Shown: piece after piece, positions 43,397-54,269 of the stretch | Layout of the letters: each line of letters begins with the position of its first letter | Numbering within the stretch: the stretch's first letter is position 1 | Assembly (NCBI GenBank): GCA_036571765.1 | Contig: BROE01000019.1 | Span: forward strand, 4,524,810 to 4,588,809 | DNA from: Plecoglossus altivelis | Taxonomy: Eukaryota > Chordata > Actinopteri > Osmeriformes > Plecoglossidae | Direction: 5' to 3' | DNA length: 64,000 bases | Position numbers and translations under genes: made by a program | The notes under the pieces: model-generated | The model's database searches: none | Told to the model about the DNA's origin: nothing | The model's input: the letters and a program-made list of their open reading frames with translations, nothing else

Positions 43397-43956
43397 AGAG
43401 AGGAGAGAGATTAGAGGCAGTTGTCACTGGCAGCCCAGTTCCGGCTCGGAGAGATAAGGTTGAATGTAATGACTGTAAAAAGGATCCTCGCCTCATCTTG
43501 AAAAGGAGGAATTTGAATGTAGCGTGTGTTTGATTTCATCATCCTCCTTCCCCCATGTGGTGGAACACAGGGTAGCTTCTCCGCTTTGCATGGCGACGGC
43601 ATTTGGTTGTTACTGGGGTGGAACCGACACAGACCAGACCGTGTGGTGCTTGGTCTGCGGAGTGCGTTTTATCCCTGCGAGGCAGGCTAGGAGGCTCCCT
43701 CACGTGCCTCCGCCCTGCGTCTGGGCCGGGACGGGCAGCACCGAGGGCAGCACCGAGGCAAGCTGGCAGGGGGATGTCGACAGAATCACCCAGACATTGT
43801 TGGCGGATGCTTCAGAATTCTGTCTGTGGATCAAAAGGCCCACGCTGGCCAGGGAGGACAATTCCTCTGATAATCCCTCCGCCCAGACTTGTTCTGCAGG
43901 ACCCTAGTTAGGACCCGGAGTCGTTAGGGTGACTTGTGCCTGGGAACCAGAGAGTC

Positions 43957-43972
43957 TCACTCTCTCTATCTG

Positions 43973-44003
<31 letters not shown>

Positions 44004-44044
44004 CTCTATCTATCTGTCTCTCTCTCTGTGTGTGTGTGTGTGTG
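43957..44044. repeat. Compound (CT)n/(CTAT)n/(GT)n microsatellite
   Basis: CT units pass into CTAT tetranucleotides, then CTGT and finally (GT)n. Four motif stages lie in about 90 bases. Confidence 0.95.
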
Positions 44045-44189
44045 ACCTGCTCTGTAGAAATGCCGTCCGCCATCTTCCTTCAGAAACTGTCGCTTCTGAA
44101 TGTCATTAAGGGATTTTTTTCTTTTCACAGGGCTTTCGTTTCCACATCTCTTTTCACCCAGGCATGCTGGGAGTTGTGAGCCCTCGCAA

Positions 44190-44220
44190 AGGAGGGGGAG
44201 GGGGGAGGAGGAGGGGGGAG
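44190..44220 (+). repeat. G-rich purine tract
   Basis: GGGGGA and GGA units. Confidence 0.8.
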
Positions 44221-44224
44221 CGCC

Positions 44225-44480
44225 CAGACACAAACGGGCAAATTTAATAAGAGCTTTTAACATATTACATGGCCAGCACTCATGTTACACTTATCAGTAC
44301 TATTTTAAATGAGAGGAGATTTGCCGTAATGGCAGGAAGACTCATGAAAGGGAGCCGGTCTCCTGTGATTGCAATCTAGGAAAGAGTTCCTGTAAAATTA
44401 AACCAGAGGAAAAGAAAAACACGCTCTGTTGACTTTGAAGTGAAGGATCGAGGCCAAAAAAAAAGGAATAAAAGATGACA
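44225..44480. promoter_or_regulatory. Possible conserved non-coding element
   Basis: AT-rich unique sequence with AATTTAATAAGAGC, CTATTTTAAATGAG, GCCGTAATGGC and GTAAAATTAAACC cores. No splice pair. Confidence 0.35.
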
Positions 44481-44662
44481 AAACGTCAGCGAGGTGGGCT
44501 GATGGTCTATAGACAGACGTTAGAGGCATAGACAGCAATTACTGGCATACATAACGTAACTCCAGACATGATGTTTGATCTAGGGACTATCATTCTCAGG
44601 CATCAAGTGCTTTTCCCTACCAAAGTGCCACTTTATATTATTTTCTTGGCTACAGCAGTGGA

Positions 44663-44664
<2 letters not shown>

Positions 44665-44702
<38 letters not shown>

Positions 44703-44718
44703 TTCTCTCTCTCTCTCT
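44665..44718. repeat. (CT)n microsatellite
   Basis: CT units with CTGT and CTTT interruptions. Confidence 0.95.
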
Positions 44719-44729
44719 TCATGTCTGTC

Positions 44730-45350
44730 AGCATTTCATTTGAATTAAAAATAATATGTAGTGAGGGAGATCCGGACGCTGATTGTGTGGCGGTGAGCCG
44801 TAATCACAGACTTGAGGCTGCTCTCAAACCTGATAATGATCGTTTAGCACTGGGAGCTGGTGATGGCTGTCGTTCAATGGGAGCCATGCGAGGACCTGTG
44901 TAGCCGTTTCCATCGATGGTAGCAGTATAAATACGCGTCTAGCAACCAACCATGCAATACCTCTGAAGCCTTTGGAAGCACTTGACGTTTAATCGCCAGC
45001 AAATTTCTTGGCAGCAAAACTCGACCACAACAAATGCAGTTCTGAATCCTGGGGGTTAATTATGCTACTTAATATAATTATATAATATTGGGCTCGCAAC
45101 AATGATTGCACCTGTTACCCATTTAACTCACAGACAGAATGTGCGTCAAGTCTGTATGTTCAAATGGAATAATTATTTTAAGGAGTGTACCGATGAATAA
45201 TGTTGTTCTAGTTACCAAAGTCGTTATGGAATAGCCCTGGGGCAACTTTGACTGTTTGAAGTGCAGCCCAATTAAATTGACATGATTTTTACACCCAATT
45301 CTCATTCCCATTTTAAGGAACGTTACAAGACATTGGTTCCCTTCATCTCA
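44730..45350. promoter_or_regulatory. AT-rich unique block, possible conserved elements
   Basis: Repeat-free and AT-rich, with TTTGAATTAAAAATAATATG, ACTTAATATAATTATATAATATT, GGAATAATTATTTTAAGG and CCAATTAAATTGAC. A regulatory role is inferred from composition only. Confidence 0.35.
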
Positions 45351-45401
45351 AGACATTTTGAGTCGCTGTCAACTGTATTTCAGCGCAAGCTCATGCCTTG
45401 C

Positions 45402-45411
45402 CCCCCCCCCC
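45402..45411 (+). repeat. C10 homopolymer
   Basis: C-run inside unique sequence. Confidence 0.85.
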
Positions 45412-45419
45412 GACCCCCT

Positions 45420-46680
45420 CTGTACATCAGGTAATGGAGAGCAGCGGTGCCACTGTCGTCTTCGCAGGCTCATTGTGTCAGAAGAATGAGGTTCCCTTGG
45501 GTCCTGGGGAAGTAGAGAACAGGCTGGTTGCGCAGGCCTGGCTGCTGGTCTGGTACTCTTCCCCCTCAAGGCTTTGTCACTCCTGTGTGTCTTTTTCCCT
45601 GCTGATCCTCATCTGCAGATCCTGTTTCCTGATAAACAGATTCGCATTATTCTAACCACAAGGAGAGAACCAGTACGTCGTTTGTTTGACAACCTGTTTC
45701 AACTGCCAAGTATCGTGAGAGCTATAAAGAGGGTCGGAGTAGTAAACATTGTTTAAACAGGAAAATGACGGGTTTAATCTTTCCTGGAACGGCGGCAGCT
45801 GTAAGCATTTGGTAGAGCGTGGGTGTTATCCAGGTGCGACGTGTACAGTAGCGTTAGCTGGGAAAATATGGATGTTCGTCTTCACTGTCTCTCGCTCGGT
45901 CGGCCATTCTGTCTTCCTATATGGTATAGGAGAGGGAGGGATTAGCACCCAGCTATGAGCTAAGTCTGCTCTGTGCTCTCTGGGGGCTGGGCTGGGCTGG
46001 GCTGGCAGCCACAGGGAGGGAGGGGTCCTCCCCTATGTGACTCCATTGTTGATCCTGTGACCCCCCCCAGACTGGGGGGTTAATGCTGATTAGCCGAGCT
46101 ATGGTGTGCACGGTCTGCACCTTTAAGCCGATTTACCGGGAAAGTCCAACATTAGCTGAAGATCTTGGAATTGTTTTAGTTTGGTATCCAGCCACTCCGG
46201 ATTAGCGAGATGGATCAGAAGAGAGAGATGCTTAACAGCACTCGAGAGATCAACCCTGCCAGCAGGCCTCACTTCAAAAGGAACAGGTCACTTTCTCCCC
46301 TAAAACTGCCACATCATCCTCTCATAAGTCACTTATAGTGTGGTTCCAACACCGGGCGAAATCCCTCTGAACTTGGCCATGGTGCCCATATGCCAGTGAG
46401 AGCCAGTGCCGAGTGGAGTTCACAGCTTGCAGTGTGTATGTGCCCTGGACTGCGTGGGCATCAGTGTGGATTACTATCCCGGAGGTTGACTCAATAGTAC
46501 AGTGTGACCTCCCTCCAGGACAGTGAAGTGGGAGTTGATCCAACAGCAAGACTGAGACTGGGAGCTCAGAGGGCTGCATGCCACTCAGAAAGGATGTTTT
46601 GTTTCCTCCACCTCATGGTAGCAGCACCCTACAAGGGAATTCATTAGTGGCTGACATCATCTCACTCAGCAGAGAGTGAA
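45420..46680. other. Unique block upstream of candidate promoter
   Basis: Mostly unique. A GGCTG pentamer repeat (four copies, 45985-46005) is present. No exon found. Confidence 0.3.
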
Positions 46681-46736
46681 AGAAAGAATATCCTTCTAGT
46701 CTCTGTCCCTCCCCCTATCCCTCCCTCCCTTTGCCT

Positions 46737-46764
46737 CTTGCCTCTCTCCCTCTCTCTCTCTCTC

Positions 46765-46811
<47 letters not shown>

Positions 46812-46828
46812 TTCTCTCTCTGTCTCTT
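46737..46828. repeat. (CT)n array upstream of candidate first exon
   Basis: About 90 bases of CT, TTCT and CTGT units, ending GTCTCTTAG. It sits directly upstream of the candidate first exon. Pyrimidine/GAGA arrays at this position can act as promoter-proximal elements, but many similar arrays here lie far from any exon. Confidence 0.95.
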
Positions 46829-46899
46829 AGTTCTCCAGTCCTGCTAGTGGAAGCAGCTTTCTCAGTGCTCCATTCACGTTAAGGCAAACACACTCAAGC

Positions 46900-47720
46900 C
46901 CGGTTGTTCTGTGGAACGCGCGGTCGTTGGAGCCGTATTCGAACCCTTGGAAGCAGAAACACACGTGCGTTTGTGTTCTTGAGGAGTGGAGGTCGAGGTT
47001 GTACCAAGTCAGGTTAGAATCAGGAAGTGGGAGGGCCCGACCGTCAGCCGAGTACCGCTAAGGCATCTTGGATGAATGGGAGTTTGTCTGATGCTCAGAG
47101 CGGATGAGAGTCTCCCTTTCAGCGACGGAACCAACAGCTACCGCAAGGCGCGAGTTCTTCAGTTAAAAACGTAAATAAAGTGGGATCTCCTTTCGAATTC
47201 GTGTGATTCTACGTTTGCTTTTGTCTCCCTCGCGGCGCAGCAGAGGAAATTCGTGTGCGCTTTGTTGGATCGATCTGGCGACCCTTCGAATGTTAACAGC
47301 CTTCTTGCGCGCCCTGACACAGTCCTTCGGATCCTGCTTATTCTTGACCACGGATTTAATGAATAGGATCATCTTTTAAGATATGTATATCCCGTTCTAA
47401 ACGGGAGACGAAACGTGCTTAGAGGGATTTGCGACTCTGGTGTTGATTTTGCCTTCACTGGCAAAACACATGGCTCTCTTTGTCCGAAGGGCACGGTGAC
47501 GGTAGCTTTGTGAGCGCTTCTCGTCTCTTTCGTTGGGATTTTCTTGGAAAGGCTTTTCTTATCGCATGGCTGTCATCAATTTAAACGGAGTTGAATTCGC
47601 CGCCTGTTTGTGGATTACATTTTTGACAAGCAGAATGTGAAACGGGGCCATATTTATTAGACCGCGAAAGTGATATCTTGACTTGTTATTTTCCTCCTTG
47701 CCATCTCAGCCACATCAGAG
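46900..47720 (+). other. Candidate 5' (first) exon, mostly untranslated
   Basis: An 800-bp block lacking the simple repeats that crowd its neighbours, with many CpG (for example 46917-46935 and 47140-47340). It ends in CATCAGAG|GTATGCG, an acceptable donor at 47720/47721. The 5' end is not defined by any motif I can see; 46900 is a guess just after the CT array and no TATA box is obvious. Joined to the 49,051 exon, the frame of the downstream ATG meets an in-frame TGA at 47671-47673 with no intervening ATG, as expected for a 5' UTR. Short upstream frames exist, the clearest being 24 codons at 47566-47640. A second acceptor-like signal (CCATCTCAG at 47709) would leave an 11-base remnant and may be unused. 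Family unknown. Confidence 0.45.
47391..47405. promoter_or_regulatory. Perfect palindrome with inverted AACGG sites
   Basis: CCCGTTCTAAACGGG has two 6-bp arms around CTA. Each arm contains AACGG, the core bound by MYB-type factors. It lies within the candidate first exon. Binding is inferred from the motif only. Confidence 0.4.
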
Positions 47721-49050
47721 GTATGCGCGTCGCGTTTCTATTTCCAATGCCCTTACCGTAACATTATTGTGGAAAAATGCATGCATGCTGTGTGTTATAA
47801 AATAGTATTTGGAATTTAGCTGATTTATTTGATGGGACATTTATATCTTGTTTTTTTTCAGCACTGATTTGTACCTGCTGTTGTTTACATAGCAGACAGT
47901 GGGTTATACTCTGTTGCATAGTAAAACTGCACATAAATAACACGCCTATTGCTTTATGTATTTAAAACGAGTACAGTATTCGACATGAATGAGGTTTTTA
48001 ACGTACTGCATGTCTCACCGTGGAACAACATGGTGTGTTTTTATGTTTGACTCTTACCCCATGGAAACTGTCTGTTGCAAAATCACACCAAGGTTTGCGA
48101 ATTATTCAAATAAAAGTTTATTCTGCATTTGGAAGCCCTTGTGTTTAGACAAACCACGAATACCCAGCTAATTTTCAACGTTGCAGCCGCGTAAACGTGT
48201 GTTTGAATTGTAAAGATGCCCGAATGTCGCTGGCGACTTGGGAGTAAGCTACCTGTTCCAAAAGCCAATGTTGTGTTCAGACATGAGCAAAAAATATTTT
48301 GTTCCATATTCTTTGTTAAGTCATTGCTATGGTGCGTTACACGTTGGGAAATTTGACAAATTCATGTGAGAATCGCAATTCGAATCCCTTCAATTATAGT
48401 TGGGCTTGACATCGCTGTCCACCTGCAGACAGGTGTGAGCATTTCTGACATATCTAGGGCGTCCGCTTAGTTTTCAGCCTAATTGAGGCCTAACCCGTAT
48501 TGGACAAGACTGCTCAGGCTATTTTTCGGCGAATGAAGAAGACATATTTGAAACGCAACTTAAATAAATGTGTGTTGACTTGTACACGGAGCCTTCTGAG
48601 ACTGCTGAAAATGCTGTTAATAAGGTTTGAGAAAGCAGGTTGTTTATCCTTCTGCATTGCCCCTCTATGCGATCACGGACACGCACCATTGTTACTCTAC
48701 GTTGTAACAAATTGTTATTTCACCTTTTCATCGGCATCGATTTAGCCAATGCCCATTTGGCACCACATTGTCACCTAATAGCTTTCATTACCTAATACTG
48801 TGTAAATGCTAGCACTGCACGTTTGCACAATAACACAGCAATGTTAATGTGGGTTCTGTCGAGAAGGCGAGAAGACGGAATGTAGTGTCCTGGCGTGGAC
48901 CAACATTGCCATCAAGTGGCCGCGTTAGGAAGTGCAACTGTGTTGCTACAGTCGGTTTATAATGCCCTTTTGAGCATTTGGCTTTTACTCTAAGCTCGGC
49001 TGTTTAAGCAGATTTGCTAATTAATTTAATATCCCCTTCCTTTTTTACAG
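47721..49050 (+). other. Candidate intron, 1,330 bp
   Basis: Bounded by GTATGC on the left and TTTTTTACAG on the right. AT-rich, unique and almost free of microsatellites, in contrast with the rest of the window, so it may include constrained sequence. Short frames inside (such as 48500-48745) have no domain support. Confidence 0.4.
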
Positions 49051-49099
49051 GCGTCCGATGCCAGCTCAGAGAAATTCTTCAGAACCGCCGCAGTTAAAG
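49051..49099 (+). CDS. Candidate short coding exon with start codon (partial gene)
   Basis: A strong acceptor (ATCCCCTTCCTTTTTTACAG) is followed by 49 bases and a donor AAAG|GTATGG. An ATG at 49058 opens a frame of exactly 14 codons, MPAQRNSSEPPQLK, reaching the donor in phase 0. If spliced to the candidate first exon, it is the first in-frame ATG after an in-frame stop (47671). The initiation context (CCG before ATG, C after) is weak. A short first coding exon followed by a large intron is common in vertebrate transcription-factor genes, and the surrounding enhancer-like blocks fit such a locus. I could not match the 14 residues to a family, and the next exon is not found within the remaining 15 kb. 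A non-coding exon is the main alternative. Confidence 0.45.
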
Positions 49100-51840
49100 G
49101 TATGGCTCTTTTAAAATAGTGTTTTATAGCTGTAATGAAGAAATCAGTATGTTGGGCTGTTTCAATTGCTGTATCAAAATGTTGTTTTTGCACTTTCTCA
49201 ATGTCTGGCAACTTGATTTGGCTTTGCATGCTTGTGTGTATCTTTGCGAGAGAGATGTTTCGCCTACACCCATGTTTTGTCAGATCTAGAGATGAATGTA
49301 TTGCATCAAAGCATTCTTCATTTGCAATGCTGCGCAGGTGTGAAATATCAATCTGTGTTGGCTCACGTCTGTGCGTGACTGAAAATTCATTCCCGGTGGT
49401 CTATTAAATGGGATTGAATTGGATACAGTGTGATGAATGAGAAAACCCATATAGCCCTCTGTCTCAGATAAACTGCTTGCAGGGTTTTGTATGCCAAGAC
49501 ATTTTACACCTTTTAGTGGAAATACTTGCAAAGATTAAAACAATGAAATCTCTTTGGACCATGACGCGCTATATAACAACTAAAAGACCTACCGAACAAC
49601 TAGCTGTGTAAATGACAAGGTGCTTGTGTTGTTTTTGTGTGTTAGTGCTTGGAGGGTTTTGTGTAGGAGCTGGGCAGGGGGGTGTGCCAATGCACTGGGA
49701 GATGAAGTCAGCGCATGGAAGGCATCTGTTTATGACCTTAGTGTTCCAACACCACATGTGACCTCATTATCACGTCACTAATTTGCTGTTAAAAGCAGCC
49801 CCATTTTCCCCTGTCCCCAGGGAGTCCAGATAATGGAGGAGCTCTGGAGTGAATGGCCATTCCTCTGTAATGGAGGGAGTTTACCATGCTTGCCGGGGCG
49901 GGAGGGGAACGGGGGGCGGCTGGAGACAGAGGTTGTGACCCCTTCACAGAGCTGGAGAGAAGACGTCTGATTGGTGTAGATAGGTCCTTGTGTCAGCCCC
50001 CCACTCTTTTCTTCCTGCCCCCTCCTTAGCGCAGGGGGCACCCCAAACACATTTCCCACATTCTGGCCTTTGATTCCCTCCAGGGCTTGATTTGTGGCGT
50101 CCATCGAGGGCTCAATGGTCATGCTTGACAGGGAGGCTTCCTTTTGAAGGAACCTCTCTGTGGGCAGATTTGGTTTCCTTGAAAGGATTAAGGCCCTCTT
50201 TGTCCAGGCTAAATCAACACGAGACCGCCCTCTCTCTCTCTCCCCCCCTCCCGTGAAAGGCCTGACTGGGGGAAACAGTTCACAAATACGCTTTCTTTCT
50301 CCCGGGGTGGATGGCTGTGCACTCTCTCTTGGCCCCAATTTCCATTTAAATATACCCTCTTTTCTTCCCTTTTAACACCCCTGTTCCCTCCCCCTCTCCT
50401 GCCATATGCTAATTCCTATTGCCATCGCAAAGGACGAGTAAAAGAATCCAGGTGCGGGAAAACCAAGGCCGCTGGTATTTTTATAGAGGGGAGTGGACAG
50501 ATAAAAGGGGCAGACTTGAGGTTTTGTTGGAGGGGATTAACCATGCTAGGATCCAGCCAAGCCCCAGGATGAGAGTGAGGCCCTCCAGGAAAGGAGAGGG
50601 CTAGATTGTGTGGAGATGAACGTCAATATTTGCCGGAGGGCAGGTGCAAGAGACGTCTTGTTTGTTTGGAGGTTTGCGCTTTCTTGTCGGTACACGCGGA
50701 ACGCTTCCAGGGTTTTAGCGTTACGGACACAGGCTAGGAGGGCCTGGACGTCACTGCGAGAACGCCAAAGGTCAGATTATAGGTAGCAGCAGCAACAACA
50801 CTCCAACTGGTTGGGCTGCCAGACTCGATGTGGCTTTGAACGAGTTCTCCGTACCAGACGGCAGGATCAAACCCGAGTTAAAGGTGATGCGCTCTGCGGA
50901 GCAGGCGGCGATGTGCAACAGAAGCAGAAGAACACGTTTTGTTTGAACGCGGCGAGTCACCGCACAACAAGTGATGACTTATAAAATCTGGTTTTCGGTA
51001 ATACTCCACTTGGCTTTTCAGCCATTTGTTAATCTTCCATCCGAAATCCTGAAGAGGAATCAAGTGATTGCAGGAGCTTTCCCTCAACAGGAGACACAGG
51101 AGACGGAGATTGAGGGACCCTGCAGGTGTCTGGCCCTCATGATTCACCTTCTGATGTGTGGCTGGGGACAGCAGCCTGTCTGAGGGTGTCGAAATCACAC
51201 GGGCCCTATGGCACGGCGCAGCTCGTGGTCCTCGCTCAATCTGATGACTGATGTCTCTCAGTGGGGGCTTCTCGCTCAGCCTCTCAGACGCTCCTCTACT
51301 CTACAATTACTACCCTGCCAGACCCACTTACTGTACTCTCTTTACAGCCAACTCGCTGATTACTTATCACCCGAGGCCCGTTCGCGCACAGGAGAAAGAC
51401 GAGCGCTTCGGATCCTCAGTAGCTGGTCTTATTGTGTTTTTCGAACGGCGGATTTCTTTCCTTCCTAGCGCCTAACCTAACGCCTAACCCTCAGGGCTGG
51501 TGACACCCGTCGTGTGTAATTGGCGGCTGGACCATTTTCACACAGTCTCTCTCTCTCTCGCTCCCTCGCTCCTTGCCCCTCTCTCCCCGCTCAGTCTGAG
51601 TTCAATTTGCCTAGGCGCAGCCTTCATTAACTAAGAATCATTAAACGTTAGCTCTAATTACGGGACCTGTCAAGCCACCTGCAGGTGTCAGCCTGCCTGC
51701 TAGCCTCATTCATTTACTTTCCCGGAGAAATTGGACCGAGAAGGCGAGCGTATGCGGTGGAGGCCTCGATGCGGTCTAGCGGCTGCTAGCAGACAACTCT
51801 GCTGTCTCGGAGCCTTACTTTCACTCTGCAGACTCTGTTA
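49100..51840. other. Intron-like unique sequence
   Basis: If the exon at 49,051 is real, this is the start of a large intron. Mostly unique, with a short (CT)n at 50229-50243 and 51546-51562. 51595-51740 (TTCATTAACTAAGAATCATTAAACG..., GCTCTAATTACGG) looks enhancer-like. Open frames of up to 186 codons (49778-50338, minus) have no domain or splice pairing. Confidence 0.35.
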
Positions 51841-51841
51841 G

Positions 51842-51890
51842 GTGTGTGTGTGCGTGCGTGTGTGTGTGTGTGTGTGGGGGGGGAGGGGTG
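51842..51890. repeat. (TG)n with CG steps then G-run
   Basis: TG units with GCGTGCG near the start, ending in G9 and GAGGGG. Confidence 0.95.
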
Positions 51891-51899
51891 TTAAAGGCT

Positions 51900-52660
51900 G
51901 TGGGTGTGTATGTGCTGTCCAAGGAAGGAGAAAAGTGTCTAAGAGCAGGGGTGCCTAGACTCTGATAACAGACCAGAGCACCATGTAACTAGAAAAGCCT
52001 CCTCACATAGATCTATCAAATGATTACAGTCCCAGTCCCGCCTGGGTAATCTCTCCTCGCCACTGTTCTGCTGCCATCCTTTATGATATTTGGCGGTCCC
52101 AGAGCAAGGGCCTAAACGGCTCCGAGTCACAAGAGATGACAGCCTAAACGTATTACAGCTCATTTGCTCGAGCAGAGCCACGGTAATGATGTTTAGGTAA
52201 TGCGTAAATGACATTTTGAAAAGCGATGTGGAACCATTTATGGTGAGTGGCCTTGTAATCTTTCACATCTGCAAATCAAGGTTATGAGTCATTGTTGTGC
52301 CTGTAGCCGTGCACCAGACAGAGTATCGAACAGAACAGACAGGGGGATTGCGGATGGCTCGAAGTCAGAACAGGGAAGCAGAAAGGGTGGAATGGCATTA
52401 CCGATGCAGCGCCGCGTTAACCGTGGGTTAGTGGTCCGCTCGTGGGCATTCTGAGGGGCCCTTCGCTTTCCCTCGTTTCTAGATCTCGCCGTGTAGGTGT
52501 TACTACTGCTAATTCGACACGACGGCGCAACCCGGGACCCACGGCCAGAGAGCCTGACGCCGGCAGAGGGCTGAGCCGGGCTCGAGGGCCGTCGGTCGTC
52601 AAGGGAGAGAGCGATGTGTCATTTTGCGGGGCTGACGACATTGTCTGAGGGGGGGGGGTG
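51900..52660. other. Unique non-coding block
   Basis: Includes a moderately CpG-rich patch (52475-52605) with open frames on both strands and no domain. 52130-52290 is AT-richer and unique. Confidence 0.3.
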
Positions 52661-52854
52661 GGGAGAGAGTGAGTTAAAGAGAAAAGCTGAAGGAAAACTT
52701 TGGGGCTGATAACATGGCTGGAGAGCTCCCTGGATTGTGCTGGAGAGTCCTTCAGCCAGCCCAATGGCCTGGAAGTGTATTACCACTGTGTGGGAGGAAG
52801 CTGATAGCTTCCCTCTCTATCTTGCTCTCTTTCCCTCGCTCTCATTTTTTCTGT

Positions 52855-52876
52855 CTTTCTCTCTCTCTCTCTCTGA
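52855..52876. repeat. Short (CT)n
   Basis: CT units within a wider CT-rich stretch (52800-52960) broken by an A9 run. Confidence 0.85.
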
Positions 52877-52969
52877 GTCTGAGGCTCCATTATTGCAAAA
52901 AAAAAACCTGCCCCCCTGCACTGTGTATATCTCTATCTCGCTCTTTCTCTCTCACTCTGAAATGGAGAA

Positions 52970-53620
52970 TTACTCCTATCCGGCTGATGCATGGACGCTA
53001 TGGCAACAACAAACACAGAGTGGAGCCCCTGTGTAGCCTCTGACCCATGCAGTGTCTGGGATCAGAAGGGTTGGCCTTTCTCAACACTTCTGGCAATGGT
53101 TTACAGCCACAAGGCTTCACAGCGCCCTTGTTTTGACCTCTACTGTCTGTGTGGGTTTGTGTGTCCGGTGAGACCAGAGGAGCCCTTGGAACTTGACCTG
53201 CTTCACAGTGGAAAGATGACCTGCCTCTGATTGGCCTTTTGTGGATTCGGCAGAAAGGCAGCAGCCAATGACAGCCTGTTCCCTCTTGGAGCGGAGACAA
53301 GGTCAAACAGAGGGCACCGCCTCCTCCAGACACAACAACGAAGGAGACTTGTTAGTTGCATTTCGTCTCCGTAAACGCACGCTGTCCTGTAGCTATTCTC
53401 ATAGCTTCCACACATAGTTGGGTTCCCAAGAGGGCGGGGCTAGAGAAGGGAAAACCGAAAAAACCGATCTTGGCCTCCCTTCCATTGTAAGTGACTTCAT
53501 GCGAGCAAGTTTTCAGCCAGGGGCGTGAAATGTCCCTGTAGATACATGGAAGTATCCTGTGCAGACTGGATACCCCTCCTAACCTCCCCTCCCCTCCCTC
53601 CATCCCTCCTCGGGGGAAGG
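52970..53620. other. Unique non-coding block
   Basis: No supported gene. Several overlapping open frames of about 100 codons have no domain. Confidence 0.3.
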
Positions 53621-53623
53621 AGG

Positions 53624-53650
53624 GATGGTGGTGGGGGGGGAAGGGGGGGC
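53624..53650 (+). repeat. G-rich tract
   Basis: G-runs of six to eight separated by T or AA. G-quadruplex candidate. Confidence 0.85.
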
Positions 53651-53825
53651 AGTATTTCACGGCCATGAAAGGAGGCGCTCCAGCGATGTCTCATCTGCTG
53701 ACACGGCCACACAAAGGTTAACAAATCAAGGGCAGCATTGGATGATTTACAACCACGCCACAACAAATAATGGCCCGCCCCCTCCCTCTCTTCCACAGCC
53801 TGCCGAGTGATGCATGGGCACGCAT

Positions 53826-53842
53826 GGTGTGTGTGTGTGTGA
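53826..53842. repeat. Short (GT)n
   Basis: Eight GT units. Confidence 0.85.
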
Positions 53843-53879
53843 GACTGTGACTGTGTGAGAGAGAAAGCAAGACGTATCA

Positions 53880-54200
53880 GTGCGTTGCTCCCAACAATAA
53901 TGTTACCAAATTTCCGTTATAAGGAGAAGTCGGTCTGAGCTTTTAAGCTCCAGTGTCAGCCCTCAGGCATTAGGCCTCTACTGCTGTTTTAATATTTCAA
54001 CACAAATTAGAGCGTTTCATGAATGGCAGGGACTGATCCCTAAGCCCAATAGGGCGTGCTTTGTGCAGTGGAACCAGCCAGTAATGAATGTGCTCCATTG
54101 AGGTGTGTTATCTCCCAACCCCAGAGATGCAGGTCTTGGTGGTGTTGAGGAGATTGGATCTGGTGGGGTAGTTAGTGGAGACAAACAGAGCTTCTGGCCT
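53880..54200. other. Unique non-coding block
   Basis: AT-moderate with GCTGTTTTAATATTTC and similar cores at 53985-54020. No gene recognised. Confidence 0.3.
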
Positions 54201-54210
54201 GCTCCCCTCT

Positions 54211-54233
54211 CCCCCCCCCCCCCCCCCCCCCCC
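54211..54233 (+). repeat. C23 homopolymer
   Basis: Twenty-three consecutive C inside a pyrimidine tract that continues to about 54267. Confidence 0.95.
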
Positions 54234-54269
54234 AGCCACCCCTCCCCTCCCCTCGCTCCCTCCCCCCTC

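Noticed and set aside
46936..46948. B-box-like GTATTCGAACCC on the minus strand
   Set aside because: No A box at suitable spacing and no cloverleaf folding. It lies in the candidate first exon.
47163..47372. 69-codon basic minus-strand frame inside the candidate first exon
   Set aside because: Runs antisense to the better-supported plus-strand exon. No recognisable family and no splice or promoter evidence.
47698..47720. 11-base microexon between CCATCTCAG and GAG|GTATGC
   Set aside because: The acceptor-like sequence is short and the interval is more simply the end of the candidate first exon.
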